The notes: generated from the letters alone by a model not told the origin. Numbered from the stretch's first letter, positions 9,471 through 19,248 are shown. The stretch is DNA of 25,039 nt from Gyrodactylus bullatarudis (GCA_012064415.1 SSNU01000241.1:1-25039); one strand, 5' to 3'. Program-made: numbers and translations.

Positions 9471-9927
9471 GAAAAATTTTATATTCACGAATTATCAAAA
9501 TACTTGAAATTAAACCTCATTAAAGTAAAAATAATTTTATAAATGATTGTGCCGCTCCCGGAATTCGAAACGATCTTCGATCAACTGGTCGTAACGAAAA
9601 AAAATTTTTTCTCCTTGATCTGATCGGATTTTTTGAGTCGATCACTTTTTTCCAAAAATTCTGATTTTCTCATTTTCAGATTTCTAACACGTAAAATAAA
9701 TTTACTATGGCGAAAGTGTAAAAAAAATTTTTTTCCATGATTTTGATCCATTTTTTGAGGTCTGATCTCGATCAAAAAAAAATTATTTTTATTCACCTGA
9801 CTGATCTTCACTCTTCGCAGTTTATGGAAGATTTTTCTGATTGGTCCGGATCGTAAAAATTAAGCAGAAAATCGCAAATTTAGCGTCATGGTCAAATCTA
9901 ATGCGAAGACTATTTCCAGAACAGCTT
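9471..9927 (+). other. Mariner copy 1 3' region and right terminal repeat
   Basis: Non-coding 3' part of the mariner element. It resembles 21480-21829 of copy 2 along its length (for example TTTTTTCTCCTTGATCTGAT and GAGTCGATCAC blocks), ending in the right terminal repeat (9899-9927). Open frames on the minus strand here are by-products of poly-T/poly-A tracts. Confidence 0.75.
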
Positions 9928-9929
9928 TA

Positions 9930-10273
9930 CTAAACATGAATTCATTGGTCAATACACCAGCTGTGAGGAGTGAATATTTCCCATGTCCATATATGGTCAA
10001 TTCTTGATGGATTCCATCCTACACTTGTTTTCAGATCAATTTTGCTTATCTCTTTAGAAAATTTGAGTTGGCTACTTTGCAGTAACTTTTAGCAATTTTG
10101 GCCCTCTAATTATAATTTACTCATCCAGAAATAAAGAATTTTAGAAAACTTTTTCCAACTTACTGACATGTTGAATTTTTCAAAGTTGTGAATATTTGAA
10201 AGAGAAAACCAATTTTTTATTATGCAATTAGGAGTTCATGAATCGATGAAACAAAATGGATTGAATTAATAAA
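9930..10273. other. AT-rich spacer, no gene seen
   Basis: Sequence between the TA target duplication of mariner copy 1 and Penelope remnant C. I see no domains, repeats or RNA signals. Confidence 0.5.
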
Positions 10274-10808
10274 AATTTAAATAGAAGTAAAAGATATATT
10301 AACACCAAATGCAAATTTCTTAAAGGATCATCAGTGGTATCACTTTAAAAATGATAAGAGTTAAATAATTGAATGAAAATAATAATTTACAAATAATGAA
10401 AAAGTTTAAGAATTATGAATAAATGCAAGCTGAAAAAACACCAAAACCCTCCAACAAATAGCAACAATGGAGAGAAATCCAAACTTACCAGAAAATTGAA
10501 ATTTTCATCTCATTTTGTAAAGTTTTTACTATATTATAGTCTCGACCAATCAGAATGCAGCAAGTGATTTCTATACATATAGATAGGAAAAAAGTGAGTT
10601 TTTGTGAAAATGTGAAAATTCACTTAATCAGGGAGCAAATATTTGTGTTTCAATAAAAATAAGATGTTTCAATAGAAATATTTTTACTGTAATCAAAGAG
10701 CTCGAGTCGACCTGATTGATTTTCAATCATCGTGATTGTTTTCATTCAATTATTTAACTCTTTAAGAAATGTGCATTTGGTGTTAATATCATTTGTTTCT
10801 ATTTAAAT
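10274..10808. mobile_element. Penelope-like element remnant C with inverted terminal segments
   Basis: The left part (10274-10480) is the PLE 3' tail in minus orientation, including the CCTCC...GGAG hairpin (10447-10474) and a hammerhead-like core. The right part (10741-10808) repeats the outermost ~100 bp in inverted orientation, from ATTTAAATAG through AACACCAAATGC to AGTTAAATAATTGAATG. The right arm lacks about 32 bases that include CTGATGA. Between them are about 260 bp without coding potential. The endonuclease gene is absent. Inverted or partly duplicated ends are a known habit of Penelope-like insertions. Confidence 0.7.
10301..10345 (-). ncRNA. Hammerhead-like core at the PLE remnant C end
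   Basis: On the minus strand: TACCA, CTGATGA (10334-10328), TCCTTTAA, GAAA, TTTGCA, TT, TGGTG. Stem I ACCA/TGGT pairs, with a G-T wobble beyond. Stem II and stem III are poor here, so it looks like a decayed ribozyme. It is valuable mainly as the third copy for stem I covariation. Confidence 0.4.
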
Positions 10809-12418
10809 AATTGAAAAGTTACCTGAATTATTGATTCAGAATAATAAAAATTAGTAAAAGTAGATTTAATTGGAATATAACCAACATTTAATCGACAACA
10901 AGGAATTTTTAGATAGTCAAGATAAAATTTGAAGACTTTCTTTTTCATAATAATAAATTTAATAATTGCACCTAGGTTTCCATCAATTCTCGTGAAGTGC
11001 TTTCCTCTCTTGATTATTTTAATTTAGTTTGTCTTGATTCCTTCTAAGAAATTATCACTAAGAATCTTATCACTAAACCTTGTCCAAGCAAGGGTGGGAA
11101 AAATTTTAAAGCTTTTAAATTTCATACTTCGATTTCACAGATCATCTGATTGGTTTTTAAAGTTTACTTTATTTTAAAGGGTTTTTTTGGATCTGGACCA
11201 ATAGGAATACTAAGGTTTTTAGATAAAATTAAAAAGAGTTCAGATTAAAAGCGTCTCATCCACTGAAGAGGGTACTTGACTATCTCAGTACCAAAATGTC
11301 TGGAAGAGGCTTTGGAAAAAGGTTGGTTATAATCCAATAAAAACTACTTTTACTAATTTTTATTGAAGATTTCAGATTTCATCATGGAACAAAAAAATAT
11401 TTCCTATAGATTGGATTAATTTCAATAGATCACAATACCTCAATCTTCACTTTAAAAAATCTATTAAATTTTATATTCTTTTACTTTCAACTAGTCATCG
11501 AAGATTTCGAGGCTTTTGGTAGAAATAGCGGCTAATCTATAGAAGATTTGCCCCTCTTGTTTTGCAGTAATTTTCCTGAATGACAAAGAGACTAAGGGCT
11601 TTTCGACATCGATGGAAAGAAAACCAATCCCTTGCGGTGTTCAAGAAAAATATTTAAGCATCTATCATAGGAAAAAGTGGCTGAAATCAAATTCAGTAAA
11701 TTTTTCATACTTTTAATTTTGGTACAAACCAGTATATAAGAGTACAGCTCAATTTTTAAAACTATAAACATTACAATTCTCGAATAGATTTTAGTAATAA
11801 ACAGATAGAGAGGATTAATTATATTTATGCAAAAATCTATTCTCAGAACTATCTGAGAACAAAGATAGAAATTCTCAAAAAAGTCGAGGGGGTTAATATT
11901 TGAGCACGGGGTGGAATTATATTAGATTTTAACTAAGGTAGGTACTATACTCACTAACCCATCCCGATTAACCGATGTAAATTATTTATTATATCTATAA
12001 CATGCAAAATATCTACCTTCTCTTCCAGAAAAGTTGGAGTATTTTTAAATACATTTTCAAACTCAGCTTTCAATACTTAAAATGCTTGTATATTTGGTTA
12101 AATATGCTAAGGAGTTGAGAAGTCCTCTACAGTATATGAAGAGGTTTTATACATCTTTCGAATTCTTCTGAAGAGCACAAACAGATTCAGACCAAGACTG
12201 GAAATCGCAAATTTGCAAAATAAATCTCAAGTGTATCTTTAAAAATTTTCTAATCTTCTGTTTCATTTATAGTGATGAAAAAGATTATTTTCAAATTCGA
12301 TCAAAATAAAGTGATTTTAGTTTATTCAAACAGAGCTTTCCAAATGAGGAATCTGAAAAATAAAAATATATCAGACAATATAATAAGATATTATTTGATA
12401 GTGAAATTTTTTATTTGA
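10809..12418. other. AT-rich stretch with a histone H4-like start fragment only
   Basis: No gene-length coding region on either strand. The only recognisable coding trace is the short histone-like frame at 11296-11340 with a CCAAT box about 100 bp upstream. The remainder holds nothing I can identify. Confidence 0.5.
11296..11340 (+). pseudogene. Possible histone H4 N-terminal fragment
   Basis: ATGTCTGGAAGAGG opens a 14-codon frame, MSGRGFGKRLVIIQ, then TAA. Histone H4 starts MSGRG followed by KGGKGLGKG, so the pattern fits an H4 start with five codons deleted (G-L-G-K becoming G-F-G-K). CCAAT at 11198-11202 is at a plausible promoter distance. The match is short and could be chance; no globular histone fold follows. 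Confidence 0.25.
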
Positions 12419-12567
12419 CCCCTTCGGTCCCGATGGACATATATTTCCCTTTTCCAATTTTTTGAACCCTCATAACTCTACCAGTTTGATAGGTTTCTGT
12501 ATCAATTAAAGTCTAGATTGAAGCCCACAATGTTAACTTGCATTAGTAATATTTTCGGCCAAATAAC
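12419..12567 (+). mobile_element. piggyBac-type MITE left-end copy
   Basis: CCCCTTCGGTCCCGATGGACATATAT... matches the left ~150 bp of the complete MITE at 23282-23489 almost base for base (for example CTCTACCAGTTTGATAGG and TTGAAGCCCACAATGT). It is preceded by TTGA instead of TTAA. Similarity ends after GGCCAAATAAC, so the right end is either missing or lies much farther away at 13720. Confidence 0.8.
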
Positions 12568-13778
12568 AAAACCACCTGTACCATTTCTTTATTTTTGGAT
12601 ATATTTTACTCGGAATCCACAAATATTTGAGAATTAAAAAAAATAGGTTTAAGTTTATTTATCGGAATTGAACAAACTTCTGCAACTTTGCAAAAATCCA
12701 TTAGAAAAAAGGCGGTGCTCTACCCAACCTGAAATTATTGAGAAGAAAAGTTTTGAAAAAAGCAAAAAACGACAATGGGCAACAAAAAATAGACCTAATT
12801 ATAACTATGAGCAAATGTTCCTACTGACAAAGTTTGGCAATACTATCGTTCAGAAATAAATCACATTTGGTGCCTAGACCATTTCTTTAAGACAAAAAAA
12901 TTTCGAAGGAAGAATGACAATCTGAAGTCTCAAGACTATGAGTAAGATATTTCACTCACTATGTACTCGCTCAAAGCTTCTCTCTAAAGCAATAAAATTT
13001 TGATGATTATTATTGAGCAAAAAAAATATTTAGTCGATAGTGTTGTTGGAAATTGAATCATCTGAATTTTTCAATAATCATGAAGGAAAATGGTCCCAAA
13101 ATTAAAAATATTGACTCTTTATTGAAAATTAAAAATTCTTAGTATCACAAACTATCTTAGTTTGCTATCATGCTATATTTTTACTAGCCAGGCATAATAA
13201 TGCCATAGATATTTAAATTTTTATCGAAGGAAGTAGAATTCCTTAATTCATGATTCTTTTTGATCGAAATGATTAAACTTATCAATGTTCAGAGATAATA
13301 ATAATAATTTCCGTAGAAGCTAAATAGTTAATCCAAAACAAGGTATATTTTTTATGCATGAAATCAATGAGCAGTTCCATCAATAGTCTCGTGAAAATGG
13401 GGCAATTTTCAACCCCCCCCATTTTAACCTTAGATATTCAATAAGATCGAATGAAATTTAAAAGATATCCTTTTTGACATTAATTGAGTATTTGAAACAA
13501 TTAACTTTCAAAAAAATCCCTTCATTGGCAAAGTTTCACTCTAAATTACTCACCAGTAGATGGGAATTTCAATATAAATCAGACCCTGATGAAATTATGT
13601 TTAAGAAAAAATTTTCATAGAATTTTTTCCTAGTAAATGTTTTTTATCATCACATTTTAGGTAATTCTGTGAGAGAATTAAGCCTGAAACTTTATTCGTT
13701 CAGTTATGGTATCGAAAGGGTTAATGATAGCCTATCATTCTTCCACATAAATGATGTCTTTTTGAGACTAGTATTATA
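12568..13778. other. AT-rich stretch ending near a second piggyBac-type end
   Basis: No recognisable gene. A 63-codon frame at 12668-12859 is basic but matches no family I know. At 13708-13724, GGTATCGAAAGGG-TTAA resembles the right end of the 23282-23489 MITE (GGCACCGAAAGGG-TTAA), so 12419-13720 may be one longer piggyBac-derived element. A run of C residues lies near 13411-13419. Confidence 0.45.
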
Positions 13779-14108
13779 GTCGTTTCTCGAAATTAGAGGA
13801 GAAGTACTCGAAATTAGTAGAGAGCTGTACAAAATTGATATAGAGCTGTACAAAATTAATGAATAGCTATACAAAAAACGAAATAAGCATAGACGAAAAA
13901 CATATATAATTATTCGAAATTGTTAGAATCCTTGTTCAAAATAAGTCCACACTTTTACATAATAGAGAGAATGCTTAATTACAGGTCTTGAGCTGTACAA
14001 AATTAGTGAATAGCTTTACGTATTGGACCATTGTTTATTCGTAATTAGTGCAGACTTAGTCAATATTAGTGTTTCAACTGATCGAATTTAGGAGAATTAA
14101 AATTTTTT
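13779..14108 (+). repeat. Left long terminal inverted repeat with internal repeats
   Basis: Pairs with 15335-15642. GAGCTGTACAAAATT occurs at 13822, at 13843 and once more near 13990, and CGAAATTAG recurs near the tip. Such repeated subterminal motifs are typical transposase-binding sites. The 21-bp tandem unit at 13822-13842 is absent from the right arm. Confidence 0.85.
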
Positions 14109-14199
14109 AATTATACAAGACTTTCCTCCAATAGAAATCAACTCATTGACTAATTTACTATTACTTGATGACTATTGGTCATTGACCAATTTGGGTCAC

Positions 14200-15128
14200 A
14201 TGAACAGAGCTTTAATAGACAATTCGAAAATTCAAAAAAAAATTGGTGTCAATATTCTAAACAACAATGGGGACATTGAAAATGTAACGAGCTCACTGAA
14301 CTGTTCTAAAAGTACAGCTTATAAATTGAGAAAGAAGGCTTTCTCTCATGAGACTGGAAACTACCATGCTTATGAATGCCAAAAATGTGGACGCAAGGCT
14401 AAAACAATACCTCAAGAAACAAAGGCAAGATTCCTTAATGAAATTAGAAATGATTGTTTGCTCACTCGAAGTGAAGCAAAGACGACGAGGAAACTATACA
14501 ACAACGTAAAAATTATGCAAACTGGTTTTACACAGAAAACCGCCAGAATATAAATGATCTTTATTTCCTGGATGAGACTGGTTTCAATATACACACACAA
14601 AAAGAATACGGTTGGAGTATAACAGGTAGATCATAATAATCATAATCGTTCATTTTAGGTGAAAGCCCAGTTGTTTATACTGATCGAAGAAGAAGAAACA
14701 AAACATTGCTAATGGTCATTGGAATAAACAGAGTTCTAGAATATGAAACCATGGACGGAGCTTGCAACAGTCGAATATTGCAAGAATTTATAGTTCAGAA
14801 ATTGAATTTTTCTCTTCCAATGAATGCAACCTTGATAATGGATAATGTTATATTTCACAAATCTCATATCTTTCGGGCTTCTTTCAGAGAGGATATTATG
14901 GTGAAATTCTTATCTCGTTATTCCCTTCAGCTGAATCCAATTGAACAAACCTTTTCTCAATTGAAAAGTATTTACAAAAGGTACAGAACACGAAACAACG
15001 TTGATCTCACAAACAATATTGAAATTTCAATAGCAAGAATACAAGACAACGATTTTTCTCCTTATTATGAAAATATGTTGAAATTCATGAGTAGAGCTCT
15101 TAGGGAAGAACCCTTTAGAGCAGATTGA
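14200..15128 (+). pseudogene. IS630/Tc1-like transposase, one frameshift, one 33-nt intron
   Basis: I start at the ATG at 14200 (MNRALIDNSK). The N-terminal half holds a helix-turn-helix-like region (NVTSSLNCSKSTAYKLRKKA) and a CxxC pair (CQKCGRK). The frame shifts by one base around 14475-14490. In the second frame, Q-Q-R-K-N-Y-A-N-W leads to YFLDETGFN (first Asp). A 33-nt intron (14626-14658) splits G in SITG/ESPVV. Next come LLMVIGINR, LIMDNVIFHK (second Asp) and SLQLNPIEQTFSQLK (the Glu). There are 33 residues between the second Asp and the Glu, a DD33E spacing. After splicing it encodes about 298 residues, normal for this family, with no other stop. Cut-and-paste activity is probably lost through the frameshift unless that is a sequencing error. 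Confidence 0.85.
14626..14658 (+). other. 33-nt intron in the IS630/Tc1-like transposase
   Basis: GTAGATCATAATAATC...TTTTAG contains in-frame stops, and its removal joins ATAACA-G to GT-GAAAGC as SITGESPVV, the usual sequence between the FLDETGF and GKN/R...L blocks of this family. The fit of GT, AG and restored frame is strong. Confidence 0.8.
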
Positions 15129-15334
15129 ATATTTAATGAAAAGTTTATAAGGTTTATAACAAATTGTGTTTATTGAAACTTATTTATCAAAAATATAGAC
15201 TATAAAGTTGATAAAATCCATTGATTGAAATATAATTTTCATAAGAAAGAAGCTCTAACTAACTAAATAGATGATTTTATCATTGAAAAGTTGTTATTTA
15301 TGATTTAATCAATGAATTTAAGTCAATATATCGT

Positions 15335-15642
15335 AAAAATTTTAATTCTCCTAAATTCGATCAGTTGAAACACTAATATTGACTAAGTCTGCACTAATTA
15401 CGAATAAACAATGGTCCAATACGTAAAGCTATTCACTAATTTTGTACAGCTCAAGACCTGTAATTAAGCATTCTCTCTATTATGTAAAAGTGTGGACTTA
15501 TTTTGAACAAGGATTCTAACAATTTCGAATAATTATATATGTTTTTCGTCTATGCTTATTTCGTTTTTTGTATAGCTATTCATTAATTTTGTACAGCTCT
15601 CTACTAATTTCGAGTACTTCTCCTCTAATTTCGAGAAACGAC
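15335..15642 (-). repeat. Right long terminal inverted repeat
   Basis: The complement of this segment follows the left arm nearly base for base, apart from the single-copy GAGCTGTACAAAATT unit at the position duplicated on the left. It starts just inside at AAAAATTTTAATTCTCC and ends at GAGAAACGAC before TATA. Confidence 0.85.
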
Positions 15643-16825
15643 TATAATGTCATATGCTGAAAAAGTTAGATGATAAACACTGGATCTTGATGGAAGCTGC
15701 TTGAAAGTAACCAAAAGATTAATTTAAATGAAATACCTACGTTCCTAAACTGAATATATATAAACCAAAATTTTGAGCTCAAATATTAAAATACTTCAAA
15801 TGAGAAATATTCAAAAATACTAAATTAACTTACAGACTTCCACTAATTTAGATGAGATGAAAATTGAGAATCGGTTAATTCTTACTTTGGGTGTAAAAGT
15901 TTTACTATCCTGAAATGTAGTTTTATTTTTAAAGGCAATCAATACACCCAAAATTCAAAAAATAAGCCTTTGATCACTTTTTTCAGGGTCAAAATTTACC
16001 CTCATTTAAAGTAAAGATTTTAAAGTTTTACGAATATTAAAATTTTTCAAATATTTTCTATTAGATTCTTACATCTCTTGGGATATTTTTCTAAAAAATT
16101 TAAATTAAAATGTTCTTTAGAGAACAATAAAATTTGGAATGGTTCGAATTATTTTTCTCTTTAAGGATTCAAAAGTGTGATGAAGACTTATAGATAAACT
16201 TGAATCTAAAATGATCAAATTATAAAGAAAGACTTTTCTCTAAAATAAAAAATATCCAGTTGGTCAATGGACTTGGATGAAATTTTCAAAATTTGAACGT
16301 TCTTATTATTCTCTTGATTTATATTAGAAAGATCAAATCAGATCTCTTGATTTATAACTTTTTTGATTTATCATAACTTTTATTTTTAATGAATAAATTT
16401 CAAGTCAGGTTGAATAAAACTAGCTAAACTACCTTACATTACAAGATTAAAATATTAAGACAACAAAAATATGTACAAAATATTTCTCAAAAAACTATTT
16501 GAAATTTTGAAAATATGTATTTTTATGTAAGAAATGTTTTTATATATTTTGACATGATTCAAACATAGTTTGGGTATTATATAAAAATATCTATAAAGTT
16601 TGGAGTTAAGAGATTAATTTTGAAAAAAAAATATTAAAATTTTTTTCACTAAAAACAGTTCAGGTAGACAATAAAAGAATTAATCTTTGAAAATAATTTC
16701 AAAATTTGTTTAAATAGAAAAGGTTTTTTACAAAAAAGTAGATTGAATTTGTTGAATTTCATACAATTTTCTTTGTATAATTCACTTTTTAATTAATTAA
16801 ATAGAATATTTAGATAGATCAGATA
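15643..16825. other. AT-rich stretch, no gene seen
   Basis: Between the IS630-like element and mariner copy 2. It is very AT-rich with many stops; I see no domain, terminal repeat pair or RNA signal. Confidence 0.5.
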
Positions 16826-16965
16826 AAGTCATTCTGAAAATAGTCTTCACATATGTCGAATCCAAGAAACTATTAATTTTTAAACGAAATTTTAGGAAAA
16901 AACATAAAAATAAGGAATCAAATTTACGATTGATAAATTTTGAGATCTAATGATCCATTATTAAG

Positions 16966-17532
16966 ATTTCAGTGAGGTGTTCGGTAAACCTTAGTTTTGA
17001 GCTGAGTCACACATGTAATAAGTCAGGGATACTATAGATTTCACTCTCAATTTTGTTGGCTGAAGTATTTGGTAATTTTGTTAGAGTTATTTTCTACATC
17101 TGAACGCCTCATTCTTTACATGTGTTCCAACATTAGTATTGTTATCATGATGATCAATGATATATACATTGTATATTATACAATGTATACTTTACACAGA
17201 CCCCATATGTTAAGGTTACACTACATTCTAAGTTTATGCCTGACCTTGTATACTTTCATATCATATATGCATGAGAAATGTGACCCACCCTAGGGTGGGT
17301 AGTGTCAATCATCTCAAAAGCCAAACAATTATGACAATGTGATAACTCGACAGACAATGCAAATGCCCTATTATGAGAGCCAATCAGATTTATTTATATT
17401 TTTCTTTGTGTTTTACTATATATTTGGCATGTAAGAGGCTGAAGAGTATGCCTGAAATAAAGCGCTTATTCCTCAAAATTTTCTCGGCATCCTTTCTCAT
17501 TTATTTAAATGCTCTCACCGTTTGCACAACTG
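16966..17532. mobile_element. Unidentified ~567-bp insertion in mariner copy 2
   Basis: Copy 1 is continuous across this point, so the segment is an insertion. The sequence before it (CTAATGATCCATTATTAAG) and after it (CTGATGATATTAAAAG) look like diverged copies of one target stretch. Inside are a 27-base palindrome (17163-17189), an 18-base palindrome ACCCACCC/TAGGGTGGGT around 17284-17301, a CCAAT, TATA-like runs and AATAAAG (17456-17462). The promoter-to-polyA order recalls a solo LTR, but no clean TG...CA ends or short duplication are seen. The 74-codon frame at 17069-17293 is not recognisable. Confidence 0.5.
17163..17189. repeat. 27-base perfect palindrome
   Basis: TATACATTGTATA, a central T, then TATACAATGTATA. 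It lies in the unidentified insertion in mariner copy 2 and could extrude as a cruciform or serve as a dimeric binding site. Confidence 0.8.
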
Positions 17533-17560
17533 ACTGATGATATTAAAAGTCATTCTCATA

Positions 17561-17601
17561 CCTTGAAAATTGTTAGAAAAATCGATCTGGGGACAAGGTC
17601 C
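17561..17601 (+). pseudogene. Mariner copy 2 transposase fragment 1
   Basis: Translates as LKIVRKIDLGTRS, matching FKIVRKIDLGTRT of copy 1. The match ends at GGGGACAAGG, where the hAT block begins. The next stretch of the same gene reappears about 3.3 kb downstream at 20881. Confidence 0.8.
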
Positions 17602-17887
17602 TCTGCTATTCCAAACGTAATCAATGACATATGATATGATATTTTTTATCTCATTTCATATACAGGTATTAAATGAATAATCACTGTATCTCATGCTATA
17701 ATTATAATTATATCATTATTGCTAATTACATATCATGAAATGCTAAAAAATACTTCATGAAATATTCGACACATATCAGATATATATGTTCGAAAACAAC
17801 AAATAAGATTAAACCTTACAGCGAGATTCATTGAAAGTCACATTTCCTTAGTTAGCATTAAACAGACCACGAAACGTGTTCTATAGA

Positions 17888-18150
17888 ATGCCTGATTCTA
17901 ATAGAAGTCCTTATTGGAAACATTTCCAAGATATTGGTAATAAAGGTAAAGTTTAATATTCGGCTATATACAAAATTTGCCAGACAAGTATAAATATGAA
18001 ATCAACATCTACAAGTCCATTGATTCAACATTTGATATGCAAGCATTATACTGAATAAATTTCAATAATACAAGGAAATATTACGAAAAGTCAACAAGAA
18101 ATCTTCAAATGCGAGAAGAAGTCAATAAAATTTCCAGTTAACTCATCAGA
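17888..18150 (+). pseudogene. hAT transposase N-terminus with BED-type zinc finger, broken
   Basis: The frame starts at an ATG and reads MPDSNRSPYWKHFQDIGNKGK, then a TAA, then AIYKICQTSINMKSTSTSPLIQHLICKHY and another TAA. The arrangement W-x-x-F ... C ... TS-x-L-x-x-HL-x-x-x-H is that of the BED finger that opens many hAT transposases. The first Cys of the usual C-x2-C pair is lost. BED fingers bind transposon ends. In-frame stops show decay. The catalytic middle of the protein, expected to follow, has been deleted before the next block at 18180. Confidence 0.65.
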
Positions 18151-18179
18151 GCGAAAATACTTTGACATGACATTGCTTT

Positions 18180-18793
18180 GGCAATCATCCATTTACTTTG
18201 GTTGAAGAGAAAATTAAAACGTTTGCCAATAAAATAAAAAGCCTTTCTCCTGCAAAACAAGAACTTTCTAATCTTAGCAGTTTGCATTCAGTTAAATTCA
18301 AAGAAATTCCAACATTATCAAAAACTCGTTGGAACACCCATTTTTTTGTTCGATTCAGTAGTTTCATATATTATTTCTCTTTTTAAAGAAACTCTGTTCT
18401 TAAAAGATATTGCTATAAATGATGATGAATTTGATGCAATCGAAGATATTGATATGACCTTGTCCTATGTTAAAAATGCCTCAGAAAATGTATCTGCTGA
18501 AAAGTCTCCAACATTTTATCAATTAATAGGACTACTTGATATTATAATCGGAGGAGCAGAACTAGCAAGAGATGAAGCTGTTAATTCTATGAGTAAAACT
18601 TTCTTCACAAATTTTCTCATAGATGTACGAACAAGATTTTTCCAAGATGAGAAAGATGACGTTTTAAAAGCTGCTTTTTATCTCCATCCTAGATTAAAAG
18701 CCAAAAACATACCAGTAGACAAAGAAGGTTTTTTGAAATTTATGCGAAAAAAATTTCCTTTCGTTTTTGAAAATGAAATTCTGGTTGAAATTT
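18180..18793 (+). pseudogene. hAT transposase central/C-terminal remnant, frameshifted, cut by Merlin
   Basis: It starts CFGNHPFTLVEEKIKTFANKIKSL, in the place of the C-x-G/A-H-x-L-N-L-V block of hAT transposases, then EIPTLSKTRWNTHFF with the hallmark TRW. A one-step frame change near 18346 leads to FDSVVSYIISLFKETLFL... and later KAAFYLHPRLK (compare A-x-FLDPRFK). The frame breaks at 18793, exactly where the Merlin terminal repeat begins. In-frame continuation (EETDEKENIPLNPYVVYQVGRK) is found on the far side of Merlin at 20646. The C-terminal dimerisation block was not found. It is a dead, internally deleted hAT. Confidence 0.75.
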
Positions 18794-19021
18794 GGTAATG
18801 GTCTGGTTCGGGAACGACGCAAAATTTTATTTACGGGCGAATTACCCATGAGCCAATGAAAATCGAGTAGGTCCCCGAGTACTATTCAATTCCTATTATG
18901 GTCTATTTAGATATATTCATGTATATAATCAACCTATTCTTGAATAATACTATTCCTAATACAATTGTGTATGTCCTAGTTGAGGAACAAATCTTAATTT
19001 AATCATCTTTATCTTTCATTT
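18794..19021 (+). repeat. Merlin left terminal inverted repeat (228 bp)
   Basis: Read base by base it equals the complement of 20418-20645. It contains an AGCCAATG (CCAAT-like) string and lies about 230 bp upstream of the transposase ATG, so it may hold the promoter. Confidence 0.9.
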
Positions 19022-19248
19022 ATTTTTGATTTTAATCAACAATTTAAGTATTGCAAGGCTTATCTTAACATGCCTAATTTTTTCCTCATTATTGTCTTAT
19101 TCGATGGATGGGCTAGTGGAAGTTTTTTTTTTATTATTTTTATTATCAAGGAGGTCTCAATTTAAAAATTTTAGTCCAATGAAATCACAGATAGATTTTC
19201 TACTTGTTAATCAACTTGTTAAATTTCTCATAATCAAAACTCTTAGTC

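Larger units (their letters stand above)
6834..9927 (+). mobile_element. Mariner-like transposon copy 1, with two nested insertions
   Basis: Terminal inverted repeats AAGCTGTTCTGGAAATAGTC... at 6834 and their complement ending at 9927 are identical over about 28 bases. Both are flanked by TA (6832-6833 and 9928-9929), the target duplication of Tc1/mariner elements. Inside are a broken transposase gene, a Penelope insertion and a Merlin-type MITE. Removing these leaves about 1.8 kb, a normal mariner length. The 5' and 3' ends are both found again in copy 2 (16826-21829), which confirms the boundaries. Confidence 0.85.
13779..15642 (+). mobile_element. IS630/Tc1-like transposon with long terminal inverted repeats (1864 bp)
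   Basis: Ends read GTCGTTTCTCGAAATTAG inward, flanked on both sides by TATA, so a TA target duplication is present; whether the element starts at GTCG or TAGTCG cannot be settled. The inverted repeats are about 330 bp (left, 13779-14108) and 308 bp (right, 15335-15642). The left arm carries one extra 21-bp unit (13822-13842). Between them lies one transposase gene with a small intron and a single frame lesion. Confidence 0.9.

Noticed and set aside
9297..9811. Minus-strand open frames of 63 and 76 codons
   Set aside because: One is inside the MITE arm and the other inside the mariner 3' region; both are by-products of repeat sequence.
12668..12859. 63-codon basic open frame as a gene
   Set aside because: No recognisable domain, no promoter evidence, and such frames are expected by chance.
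17069..17293. 74-codon open frame
   Set aside because: It runs through palindromic sequence of an insertion and resembles no protein; hydrophobic composition follows from AT richness.
17861..17885. ACGAAACGTGTTC resembling the 3' half of a hammerhead
   Set aside because: There is no CTGANGA or stem II at the required distance upstream.
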